This document shows positions 47,220 to 57,000 of a DNA stretch of 64,000 nt, piece by piece. Location of the stretch: contig OZ024927.1 in the NCBI GenBank assembly GCA_964017235.1, forward strand, positions 56,301,293 to 56,365,292, in the 5' to 3' direction. The notes under the pieces are model-generated. The model was given only the letters and a program-made list of their open reading frames with translations. It made no database searches and was not told the origin of the DNA. The stretch comes from Sabellastarte sp. h YS-2021. Taxonomy: Eukaryota; Annelida; Polychaeta; Sabellida; Sabellidae. Numbering within the stretch: the first letter of the stretch is position 1; the number at the start of each line of letters is the position of its first letter. Position numbers and translations under genes: made by a program.

Positions 47220-48280
47220 TACAATAATTTACATTGAAGTTTAGTGAGTTTTAAGCTTAAGTGTTCATTTACACACACATTCAAGCAATCAACGATTGAG
47301 CCCCACATTTCGGACCTCAGAGCAATACCCTAATGGAACATGGAATGTGGGCACTTCCTACAGCCACACAGCACCAGTAAAGATCACTCCACCTCACATC
47401 TGTACTTGCTCGAAAAACATTCAACTTTCTTATACACACGAAACACCCCCTCTATAACCCTGACCCACACATAAAAACCCTTACCAAAGCCAATTCTCTA
47501 CTTCTGGTTGTGCTTTTTTTCTTCATAATAATTATGTAGTACATAGACTTTATTACAGAAATATGTTTCCTTGTTTATTACAGTCACACTTTGAATATAG
47601 AATGGATGTAGAATTAATAGCCTACTTGTGTGCACATTTGTTTACAGATGTCTTACATTATGCTGTTTTTTGGTTTCATTGAAGAAAAGAGTTTTGGACC
47701 CTGAATATGTGCAGAAATTTCAAACATGGTTTACACTTAACAGCCGTGTAACGATTATAAAAATAGCATCAGAGATGGCTGTACCCCACAGCCCGGGGAA
47801 ATAGTTTTCAACACCATGAAATACAGAAGAACTGAAACAGTTCAAAGATCAGGAGACTTTCAGAGTAAACAGTGTCAGCTTTGTAAAGGCCCAAATAGTA
47901 TTTAAGAATAGAAAATAATGTTTAAGAGATAGACAACATTTATGTTAAGATAAAGTTTTAAAATGACAACTTAATAGTACGATGATGGCATTAATCAGTA
48001 AACTAAAATTATAAATCTGTAAAATTTAGAAATTGAAGTATAACTGTCAATGGAAATAGCACAATTAAGTAAAAGTATATTTAATAATCACCTACAGCAA
48101 TCCACATATCTTTATGATAAGAGAAATGTGTCTTAAGCTTCTCTTACTTGCCATCGTACGTGCATACACACATAAGTCTGCTGCAAATATTGTTGAAAAA
48201 TAGGAACGTAGCCTGGTAGTGGGGTAGCAGAGATTTGCACGTGCAAACAAGGTATATTTTCCCAAGAAGAGTGTCACTAC
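47220..48280. other. Unassigned DNA left of the LTR element
   Basis: No gene recognised. The four bases 48277-48280 (CTAC) form the left target-site duplication of the LTR element. Confidence 0.45.
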
Positions 48281-49359
48281 TGTACCATTAATGGTTTGGC
48301 TGGGGGGTGTGTCCAGGTACAGAGATCACTTGTAGCAGTTCAAAACACTTTCTTTCAATTTCACTAATTTATTTCTCACAGTATTTATTCCAAATGAGAG
48401 TACCAAAACACAGTAAATGATAATCCAAATAGTTGAGCACAATTAATTCCAGCAAAAATAAAACACAATTGATTCCAATAAGATTGACAATTAATTTTCG
48501 GCAAATTATATTAGTAATCACTTTGACAGCTCTTTCCCAGTTGATGAATTACTTCTATGCCAAAGCTAGCTTCAGTGCTGTAGGGGCACATATTTATAGG
48601 GAACAACAAGGACATATATAGATAGGTAACATGCTAGGAAGGAAACAAAGAATAGCTGACTAGATAGAAAACAAGGCAATGTCATGGTCAGATAGACAAC
48701 AAGGAGGGACTTACAAGAAAGGGGAAGGTTGTTGTGTAGCCAGATAGAAGGGAATAGCATGCAATGTTGAGGCCAACTGCTCTAATAAGGCAGGGCCAGG
48801 AGGAAGGTAGAGGCTAGATATATTTATGAGAAAGTAATGTGAAGGTAGTTTAAGTAGGGAATGCTTGAAGGTAAAGGATGCATTAGTGAGGTGGAAGGAC
48901 ACAATTTACTGAGAAGGAAGGTCACTAATAAAGGCCAAGATAGTTCTTAAAATGTCAGGGTTTTTACATAGGAAATAAATATAATGCTAAGGTTATTTCT
49001 ATAAGTTTAAGGTTAGCTTGAGCAAGGACTGTAAGTATTAATTAGTGCTGGTCAGTATTGGCCAGGAAAAACAAGGGGAGAAGAGAAAAGCAGCACAGCT
49101 GACTTTGTAAACAAAGATGAGTAGGATGCTGGGAGAGAGATTAGATAATACATGCAGGGAGATTTCTAGCATTGCAACTAATTAGCAGTGTGCCCCTATA
49201 CTTACACTAGCTTGGCAAAGTAAAATATTCTCAAAGTAAATTTGTAAAGAATGATTCTAAATTAATTCAAAATGTTGTTAATACTTTAATTGGTAAATTA
49301 TTTCTATCAAAATCTAAATTATTTTAATTATTTAATGAATGAAATTGGGCCGTGGTACA
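48281..49359 (-). repeat. 3' LTR
   Basis: 1079 bp, identical to the 5' LTR except at six single-base positions that I could find (for example A/G at 48323, C/A near 48587, A/G near 48744). Confidence 0.97.
48368..48389 (-). terminator. Polyadenylation signals in 3' LTR
   Basis: Two sense AATAAA hexamers at 48389-48384 and 48373-48368, downstream of the TATA box and so placed to end an R region. Confidence 0.55.
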
Positions 49360-50091
49360 CACCGACGGTTTAAAAATCACTTCATCCTTGAAGTGTGTAC
49401 AACAAGGAAGACAAGTAAACAATGATAAATAAATACAATAAAGTTAATACAAAACTTATTATACAATGTAATACTAATCGGTTATAATACAAAGAGGTAG
49501 CAAAGTGTAGGCACAGATGAATAAGGATATACATATGAAATATAAATACATAAACTATAAGATGATTAAAAGTGCCCACAATTTGAAAGACTTCATTATA
49601 TTGCACCAGTTATGAAAATACTTAACAGTGCAGACAAATCAGCATCATGAAAATTACTTTTAATCATTACCTCAATTAATAATGCAATAAGTTTTGATGT
49701 GCACATTAAGAATTTAAATTTGAGGCACATGACACAATAGACACTAAATAGTATTCAATATACTGTATATAAATAAGTAATGAGCAAAGTTTAATACAAG
49801 ATAAATACAATAGAGGGAGACATATTAGTACAGTATGCAAGATAAATACAATAGAAAATGACATCTTAAAAGTTTAATACAGCACTCATGATAGAAGAAA
49901 ATGGCTTAGTAGGACATGAATACATGGCAGCAAAATATGAATAAAACATAGTAATTTAAAAAAAAAAAAAAAAATGAAGTGCACATCATCATGAAAAGAA
50001 AACGAAATGCAGTTTACAATGTAAAAGATGGAGTTTTGATAAAAATGAAAGGCAGAATGGGTCTTGAAACAATGAAAAGGGGATATGATTC
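49360..50091 (-). other. Untranslated 3' region before the 3' LTR
   Basis: AT-rich, with a 17-A run (T on the sense strand) near 49958. A clear polypurine tract next to the LTR is not obvious: the sense sequence just before the LTR is 'aaaccgtcggtg', with 'aaggatgaag' 20 bp further away. Confidence 0.5.
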
Positions 50092-50607
50092 CTAAGTTTT
50101 GTGGATGGATAAGAAGAGGAAATAATGTTGGAGATGATACTCAAGTGCGTCTGGGAATGAGGTGAGGAGCTTAATGTGTGGGTTTAAAGTACAAGGGATT
50201 TGAACAGAGTTACAAAGGGGGATTTTTGTGACATGGGTGATGAATGAAAATATGTTGAAAGTTGGGAAGTGTGTCTGAAGGGTTTGCATGTTAATAACTA
50301 CAGAGTCAGAATTGATGGCCATTAAAGTTGGAATTTTAAATGTAGGGAGATTATTTGAACTTAGAGATGTGAAGGATGAGGTGTTAGGACTGTTAGTGAG
50401 GGAGGGGTTAGGTTGGGAAATGGCGTCAGTAATATCTTGGAGGTAGTCGGTAGCGGAAAACGTCGGGGTAGAGGAAGCGGAAGCAGAGGTAGATGCGGAG
50501 TCTGATGTGGCTGTGGTCCTGGTTTTCTTTGGGGAGGGTGCGGCCATAGTGTCAGTTGATGATGTGGATGAGGTTAGCAGGGATCTTAGGACTGTATGGT
50601 CTTCCAT
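50092..50607 (-). CDS. ORF-B: Ser/Thr-rich accessory protein of unknown function
   Basis: 171 residues starting MEDHTVLRSLL. Residues 12-85 are dominated by Ser, Thr and Ala, with a small basic patch 'APSPKKTRTT' that could be a nuclear localisation signal. The C-terminal half (about 88-171) is a normal-complexity, Leu/Phe/His-rich region ('THFPTFNIFSFITHV', 'LEYHLQHYFLFL') that could fold. No recognised family. It lies after ORF-A and about 730 bp before the 3' LTR. The ready-made splice acceptor supports real expression. Confidence 0.6.
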   Translation of the reverse strand: MEDHTVLRSLLTSSTSSTDTMAAPSPKKTRTTATSDSASTSASASSTPTFSATDYLQDITDAISQPNPSLTNSPNTSSFTSLSSNNLPTFKIPTLMAINSDSVVINMQTLQTHFPTFNIFSFITHVTKIPLCNSVQIPCTLNPHIKLLTSFPDALEYHLQHYFLFLSIHKT

Positions 50608-50610
50608 CAG

Positions 50611-50645
50611 CTAAAGTGAAGAATGAGAAAAAAAAAAAAAAAGAG
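50611..50645 (-). other. 3' splice site with polypyrimidine tract before ORF-B
   Basis: Sense strand has an uninterrupted T-run, then ctcattcttcactttag (AG at 50612-50611), three bases before the ORF-B ATG (50607). It is the strongest acceptor of the element. Confidence 0.65.
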
Positions 50646-50714
50646 CACAAAAGAAATTGTATGAGGTAACTATAAGGGAAGGCTTTGATATGGAGGGATG
50701 CTAGTGAAATGGGA

Positions 50715-51152
50715 TTAGAAAAAGGGGGATGGTTTTAGAGGTTTTAACATGCTAATGTAGGCCTGTTTGTCAACCCAGGGCCCGCTGTCGTCACTCTCCT
50801 GGTCCCAGTTTAGGTAGTAGGACTGAAAGACTGGCTTGTCTGCCTTCATTTCGTCCTCTCCGTCGTATTCGTCTGTAGAGGGGAAGTCATTGACATTGAT
50901 CTCCTCCAGCGACGGCATGCTGGAGGTAGAGCTGCTTAGCTCATCATCACCGAAGTGTGATTCCGTCCTAGTTGATGAGACGTCCTCATCTATGTTCATG
51001 CATTCCAAATCGTACATCAGTATGTCTGGCGCCTCATCATCGTCATCACTGTGGGCAGCATATTCTAGGATGGTTTCTTCAATCGGGTATGGGGACTGAC
51101 CATTCAACCATCTGGTGATGTGGTCTTGGGTTTTGATTATCAAGCGGGGCAT
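50715..51152 (-). CDS. ORF-A: acidic accessory protein of unknown function
   Basis: 145 residues from the ATG at 51152, chosen because it follows a strong 3' splice site. The open frame extends further upstream to 51278 but has no reason to start there. The N-terminus is basic/hydrophobic ('MPRLIIKTQDHITRWLNG'), and the rest is strongly acidic with Asp/Glu/Ser runs ('AAHSDDDDEAPDIL', 'STDEYDGEDE') and a Trp/Tyr-containing C-terminus. No known domain. Position between env and the 3' LTR matches where complex retroviruses keep regulatory genes. An acidic activation-domain role is possible but is only an inference from composition. Confidence 0.65.
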   Translation of the reverse strand: MPRLIIKTQDHITRWLNGQSPYPIEETILEYAAHSDDDDEAPDILMYDLECMNIDEDVSSTRTESHFGDDELSSSTSSMPSLEEINVNDFPSTDEYDGEDEMKADKPVFQSYYLNWDQESDDSGPWVDKQAYISMLKPLKPSPFF

Positions 51153-51154
51153 CT
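51153..51154 (-). other. 3' splice site directly before ORF-A
   Basis: Sense 'cccattatttacag|ATG': the AG at 51154-51153 touches the ATG of ORF-A. Confidence 0.6.
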
Positions 51155-51449
51155 GTAAATAATGGGTTGTAGGACAGGTAAGTGACATGAAATGTGGAAG
51201 AACATGCACAGATGAAATCACTAATTGCATTATACTATGTAAGGCATGATGGGTTATATATACACGTGTTAGATACATTACTATACATATTTATAAACAG
51301 TTTATACAGTTATACACAGTTATATACAAACATGCAGGGATATACATACTTATATAGCTATACACTAAGTCATGCAAACATGGAGTACTAATACAAGACA
51401 ATACAGCTCGAGCAACAAATAACATTTGTGCAAATGGTGGCTACTGGGG

Positions 51450-53861
51450 TTAAGCACCAATTGAATCTTCAGCATCATGTGCTGGATTGTGATAGATACA
51501 AGTACTAGACTGACATTGTTGGATAGTTTGTGGCTTAGTAGACAACAACCACTTGTGAATCTCAATGTACTCACCGAAAGTACATGCTATGAGTTGAATT
51601 TCATTCAGGTTTTCTAAGACTTTTCTTGTTTTCAAGATTTTAGAAATTGGAACATTGATTTTGCAAGGCAAAGTAAGCTTGTAGTCATCTTCTGTTTTTA
51701 AAATTAAACCATTCCATGTGACAGTGATAGTCAAAAGGTACCGAGAGATAGATACCTTCGGTGCAAGAGCGGTTGAAGTCTCTACTCTCAAATCCTTAGC
51801 TATTTGTCCTGTGTGAGATAAATGTATGGCAACATAATCATTTGCTCCAAAGAGTGTCATGCTAATCTTAGTATGTGGTACCCTTTTGCCAGTTATCTTT
51901 CTTAATCTTAAACAAATGATACAGAGGGCAACTAAACATGCAAGTATGATTAAAGGTATAAGGTGATATGGGGTCATGCTAGCTTCGTTAGTTTGGGCTT
52001 TCTGTGTTGTGGTTAGCAGGAAATCCAATGCATGTGCACTTCTTACAAGAACTAAAAGTTTACAATAAACATTTGTAGACAATCCTAAAGCCACCATCAC
52101 AAGTACTAGATTAATAAATGTAAGAAATGTCACGCTACTACTTATTTCTGGTTTGACCATCATACCAAGTTCACTAGTTAGTTTTGAGGTTTTATCAGAG
52201 TATAACTTTCCTTTAGCATTTATATTCTTGACAATACGTCTTAATGACAGTTTAACACTTTGTTCCCTTTTAACAACATCATCAAATTCAGAAGTTAGGA
52301 TATTAACTTCGGGGATTTTTGGAAAAACTGGTTTTGAGAAAAATGATTTTGCTGTTAAGTTGAATAAATCAGTATTGGTTTTATAGAAATTTACTAAGGC
52401 TGCCAGATTGAGAGAGTGATTGATCGTTGGTGTTGTTAACCCATCACAATTTTCCAAAGTAGGTGGGATAAAGAAACTTTGTCCCTTTAAGGAACAAGCA
52501 CAGGGCAGTTGTACAATACAGAGTTTACATGGAGTAACATGTAATGGGGCTTTGCTAGGGCAGGATTGTATCCAACTAGTATCTGAGCTGGACACTAAGT
52601 AGGCATTTTCTGTGATGGTTATTACATGGGATTCTGAAGTGTTTGATTTTGGTAAATATGAAACAGAACAAAACTGGGCTACTGATCTTGGTTGGTCATA
52701 AAATAATGCTGTAAGGCAATTTGGATTACTACTTTCTATCATAGTCAATGCTTGATTGCATCTTTTAAAGTGATTACCAGTGCAATACTGGTATTCGCTT
52801 TCAGAGAGCAAAGTATAGAACAATTTATCACTACTAATAGCAAGATAAGGTTTAAGAATGTCAATAATAGTTCTGTCTTCTTTGTCAGCTGCAACTGGGA
52901 TAGGGATACTGTTGACACGGTAGAGTGTGAATGCAGTTGTTGTTGTTGTCACCGGCATTCTGACTTTGATGAAAAGTTTGTAATTATCCAGTTTGTACAC
53001 AATGTCTTGAAGGTGATAATAAAATCCAGTTTCAGTATGAGTCAGTTTAAATGGGCCAGTTTTTGAAAGTTCATATCCGATTGTATCCAAAGCATAGCGA
53101 AGATCTTGTGGTGGAATAAAGTAGTATGGTAGATATCCCTGAAGGAGGGTTTGGATTGCTTGCTCAGTATGAAGGAGATGAGTCTTGACATCAAGCAGTA
53201 GACCGGTGTACTGGGCTCCATAGATGTGAAGAATGTTTGTTAGGCGTGTGAATGAGAATTCATCTTTGATAGCACGGTTCCAGAGGTTTGCGGCCAAGTT
53301 GGTTGCATCTGAAGTTAATTTTACTGCCTGTTTTAAAAGTTCAAATTTCTTATCAGCTTTGATAATGTAGGACTGAAATGCCTGTGTGACAGCGAGAACA
53401 TCTTTATTGTTATCTGCATTGTTTCTGTTGATCTGCTCTATTTGTTTTGCCAAAATTTTGGTGTCTCTTTCAGTGGAGACTCCAAACAGTGACTTTGCGA
53501 ATCTGCCAACAAATCCTAATAAGGCACGTCGACTTCTAGTCTGGCTGGCATGCTGCAACATTTCTTTGATGTTTTTCTCAGCATCATGGACATCTTTTCT
53601 TAGCCTGTCATGTTGGTTGATGTAAGAACGAATTGTGGGACAAAAATGCTGTGTAGTTAAAGTGTCATTTGGCAGTCTTGAAGGGAAGTTTCCACAATAC
53701 AGATCAGATTTGGGCAGCGGGCCTTCTTCGAGAGACACAACAAATGTTTGATGCCATACACTGTGGGCATTATCCAAAATACCCTGTTTATGAAATGTCA
53801 CTCCACAATTGTCATGTCGCCATAATCCTCTCTTGCTCTGCATTTCCCATAGGAGAAGCAC
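51450..53861 (-). CDS. env: Env: fusion-type envelope glycoprotein
   Basis: An 803-residue open frame. A furin-type site RSRR (109-112) is followed by a hydrophobic, Gly/Phe-rich fusion-peptide-like segment (113-127). A predicted helical region rich in Ile/Asn/Lys (130-200), a Cys-rich ectodomain (Cys near 360-472) and N-glycosylation sequons follow. A membrane anchor lies at about 577-600, a second hydrophobic segment at about 634-652, and a long tail of about 150 residues ends the protein. This order resembles baculovirus F-like envelopes of errantiviruses. The open frame has no signal peptide: one is readable at 53902-53850 in a different frame, starting with the ATG next to the splice site, so a small indel probably separates it from the body. 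Description only; function is inferred. Confidence 0.85.
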   Translation of the reverse strand: MLLLWEMQSKRGLWRHDNCGVTFHKQGILDNAHSVWHQTFVVSLEEGPLPKSDLYCGNFPSRLPNDTLTTQHFCPTIRSYINQHDRLRKDVHDAEKNIKEMLQHASQTRSRRALLGFVGRFAKSLFGVSTERDTKILAKQIEQINRNNADNNKDVLAVTQAFQSYIIKADKKFELLKQAVKLTSDATNLAANLWNRAIKDEFSFTRLTNILHIYGAQYTGLLLDVKTHLLHTEQAIQTLLQGYLPYYFIPPQDLRYALDTIGYELSKTGPFKLTHTETGFYYHLQDIVYKLDNYKLFIKVRMPVTTTTTAFTLYRVNSIPIPVAADKEDRTIIDILKPYLAISSDKLFYTLLSESEYQYCTGNHFKRCNQALTMIESSNPNCLTALFYDQPRSVAQFCSVSYLPKSNTSESHVITITENAYLVSSSDTSWIQSCPSKAPLHVTPCKLCIVQLPCACSLKGQSFFIPPTLENCDGLTTPTINHSLNLAALVNFYKTNTDLFNLTAKSFFSKPVFPKIPEVNILTSEFDDVVKREQSVKLSLRRIVKNINAKGKLYSDKTSKLTSELGMMVKPEISSSVTFLTFINLVLVMVALGLSTNVYCKLLVLVRSAHALDFLLTTTQKAQTNEASMTPYHLIPLIILACLVALCIICLRLRKITGKRVPHTKISMTLFGANDYVAIHLSHTGQIAKDLRVETSTALAPKVSISRYLLTITVTWNGLILKTEDDYKLTLPCKINVPISKILKTRKVLENLNEIQLIACTFGEYIEIHKWLLSTKPQTIQQCQSSTCIYHNPAHDAEDSIGA

Positions 53862-53903
53862 AACAGTAAGACTAGGATGGCTGACACAGTCTTCAGTTCC
53901 ATC

Positions 53904-53906
53904 CTG
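53904..53906 (-). other. Candidate 3' splice site for env
   Basis: Sense 'attgatttcag|G' with AG at 53905-53904, just before an ATG at 53902 and about 100 nt downstream of the pol stop. The position fits a spliced subgenomic env mRNA. Confidence 0.5.
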
Positions 53907-54005
53907 AAATCAATATTAATATTTACAATTTTGCTTCACTGCAACAGTTATATTGAACAGAATACTCATTTTAACACACTGAATAATGAGCTATAAGAAC
54001 TGAAT

Positions 54006-57000
54006 TTAATTATTCTGCTTTTGTCCGGTGACCGGTATCTCATGTGACTTTACATATTCCTTTGCAAATTCATTTAAGTTTTCCTCAGGCTCATATGTCC
54101 TAGCAGTAGGTGGGTACCCTTTCCAATCTATTAGATATTCAATGTCTCCAGCTTTGTTATATCTGCCTTTAATAATTTTGTTAATTTCAAACTCGTCAGG
54201 TCCTAGTTGAGGTTGTTGCATTTGTCCATCTTCTGGTTGTGTCACTTCCGGTTGTGGGCTGTCTGGTTGCGTGTCATCAGACTGATTAGCTTCGGTTCTG
54301 AGCACCGGTGGATCTGCCATTTCAACATCTGCTAAATGGTCTGTATCTGGTCCTCTACTGTCATCCACTTTTACTGGCTCAGGTGGTTTCTCTCGAGTCT
54401 TAGGAATAGTCTGTAGGTATCTTAGTCTGTCAACTCTGCTTAAGTCTTGGGCATCATTTCGTTGTTCTGGCATAAGTTTCTCAAGATCCTGGGGAACAGG
54501 TGGGAGAACAGCTCTGTGATGGAACCTCTTCATTCTGTTGACATGGACTGGATTCTTCAGTGGCTTCAAGTCATGCGCTTGGACAACTTTAAAGTTTGTT
54601 TCACCACTTTTGTCCATTAGAAGGTAAGGTCCAGACCAGTTATGGAACAGCTTTGGACTTCCACCTACATTGATCTCTGGGAAGAAAATCCAAACTAGAT
54701 CACCAGATTCAAATGGCTGATCATTACTAGTCTTGTCATAGCGTTCTTTAATTCTCACTTGGGAACTAGCAATGTTGTTCTGGGCTACTTCTCTGGCACG
54801 GGCAGCTTGTAAGGCATACTCTCTAACAGTTCTAGGTAGAGTTGTCAAAGTTGGCAAAATAGTATCAAGTGGGCAGAACGGCTCTCGTCCAAACATCAAG
54901 AAGAATGGAGAGTACTGAGTGGAATCTATGCAGACTGAAGTATTATAGCCATAACATACTGCTCTGACAAACAAGTCCCAATTCTGATGGTCTCTTGTCA
55001 CATACATGGAAAGGTTCTTTCCTAATGTGGAATGGAATTTCTCCAGGAGTCCATCTGTCTGTGGGTGGTATGGACTGGTGTATATCCTCTCAATGTTGAG
55101 AAGTTTACAGGTTTCTCTTACAATCTCAGATAGAAAGTTGCTGCCTAAGTCACTAAGAAGTTGCTGCGGCGGAGAGTATCTGAAGCAAATTTCATTAACA
55201 AGTATCCTAGCGATGGTAGCTGCTTGGGTGTTTGGCAACGGAAAGGCTTCAACATATCTGGAACTGTACTCGATGAATGTCAAAATGTACTTGTTTCCTC
55301 TGGGAGTACTGGGCATGTGCACAATGTCCATTGCCCATCTTTCATTGGTGGCTGCAGGTGACAATGGTTGCAGTGGTGCCTTGGTGGGGTGGACTGGATT
55401 CTTCCTTGTGTTACACCTTTGGCACGAGAGAACAAAGTTTTTGCAGTCCGTGTACATTCCTCTCCAGTAATATTTGAGACGTAAATCAGAGTAGGTCTTC
55501 TGAGTTCCATGGTGTCCTGCACATAAGTCACCATGCACTGAGGTAAGAACATCAAACTTTAGTTCTTCTGGGACAACTAGGCACGCTCTAACTTCATCAA
55601 CTTGTCTTTGGGGAGAAGACACTTTTCCATCCAAGAGGTGGTACAACACACTGTCCTCAATGAAGTATTGGTCACTTGTAAATATAATATCCTTTTCTCT
55701 CTTCTTGTCAGCTGGTAATGTCCCTTCTTCCAGGTACTTTATCATGGGTCCTGCCATCTTGTCATCGAGTTGACACTTTCTCAGATTCTCCTTGCTCCAG
55801 GTGACTTTGGGGAGTTGTAACTTTGGCTGATACTCTTGTTTTGTCCTCTGTCCTTTTAGTCTTGTCCTCCTTCCTTCAAAGGTGATTGGGGCCACATTGA
55901 CTGCCATACTGCCATCTGTGTCATTTATGAAAATCTTGTCATCTAGTTCTCTGTCAATCACGCTCTCTGGGCTGTCATTCTTTTCTGTCTTGTCCTCATC
56001 TGGGTCATCATATTCTCGTCTACTGAATCCATCTGCATTTCCCAGTTTGTTGCCTGGTTGGTGTCTTATGGAGTAGTTGAACTGTTGTAAGTATGCAACC
56101 CATCGAGCAATGCGTCCTTTGGGTTGTTTTTGATTGAGAATCCACTTTAATGCAATATGGTCTGTCACAATAGTCACATGCACACCTCGGAGGTAAGAAT
56201 CAAAGTGCTTCATTGCTACAATCACAGCTAAACACTCACGTTCTGTTGTACTGAACCTTTTCTCTGCTGGGCTGAGCTTCTTTCCACCATAGCTGATAAC
56301 TCTCTCCTTGCCATCTTGGATTTGTGAAAGTACCATACCAATTGCTTCTGAGCTGGCATCAGTATAGAGTATGTAATCACTGTTGTAATCCGGATAGGCT
56401 AGGATTGGAGCTTCTGTCAGTTTCTTCTTGAGAATTTGAAATGCTTCCTCACAGCTATCAGTCCAGTGAAATGGAGCTTCTCTTTTAGTCAGGTCAGTTA
56501 ATGGTGCTGCGATTTTGGAGTAGTCTTTTATATACTTCCTGTAGTAGCCAACGAGACCGAGGAAGGCACGGATATCTCTTACTTTCCTTGGGGTTGGAAA
56601 TTCCTGAACAGCTTGACACTTCTCTGGTTGGGGTTCTATTCCAGCGGCACTGACGATATGGCCCAGAAAGCGAATACGTTCGCAGCCAAAAATGCACTTG
56701 GGTGGTTTGAGGGTCAGCTTAGCTTGTCGCAATCTTTGGAATACAGCTTCTAGGTTGGAGATATGGTCCTTGAAATCCTTGGAGAACACTATGATATCGT
56801 CCAAATATAATAAGGCGATTTCCCAGTTGAGATTCTGTAGCACACAGGTCATGAGGCGACTGAAGCAGGCAGGTGCGTTGGTTAGGCCAAAACTCATGCG
56901 ATTGAATTCGTAGAGTCCATCGTGGGTGACGAATGCAGTGTATGGTTTTGATGATTCCGCGATTGGCACTTGGTGATATCCAGACTGTAGATCAAGTGTT

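Noticed and set aside
48433-48902. Small frames recurring at 60029-60498
   Set aside because: They lie inside the two LTRs and are duplicated with them. No start context or coding character.
49340-49390. Polypurine tract for the LTR element
   Set aside because: No clear purine run touches the 3' LTR. The nearest purine-rich stretch is about 20 bp away, so I did not annotate it.
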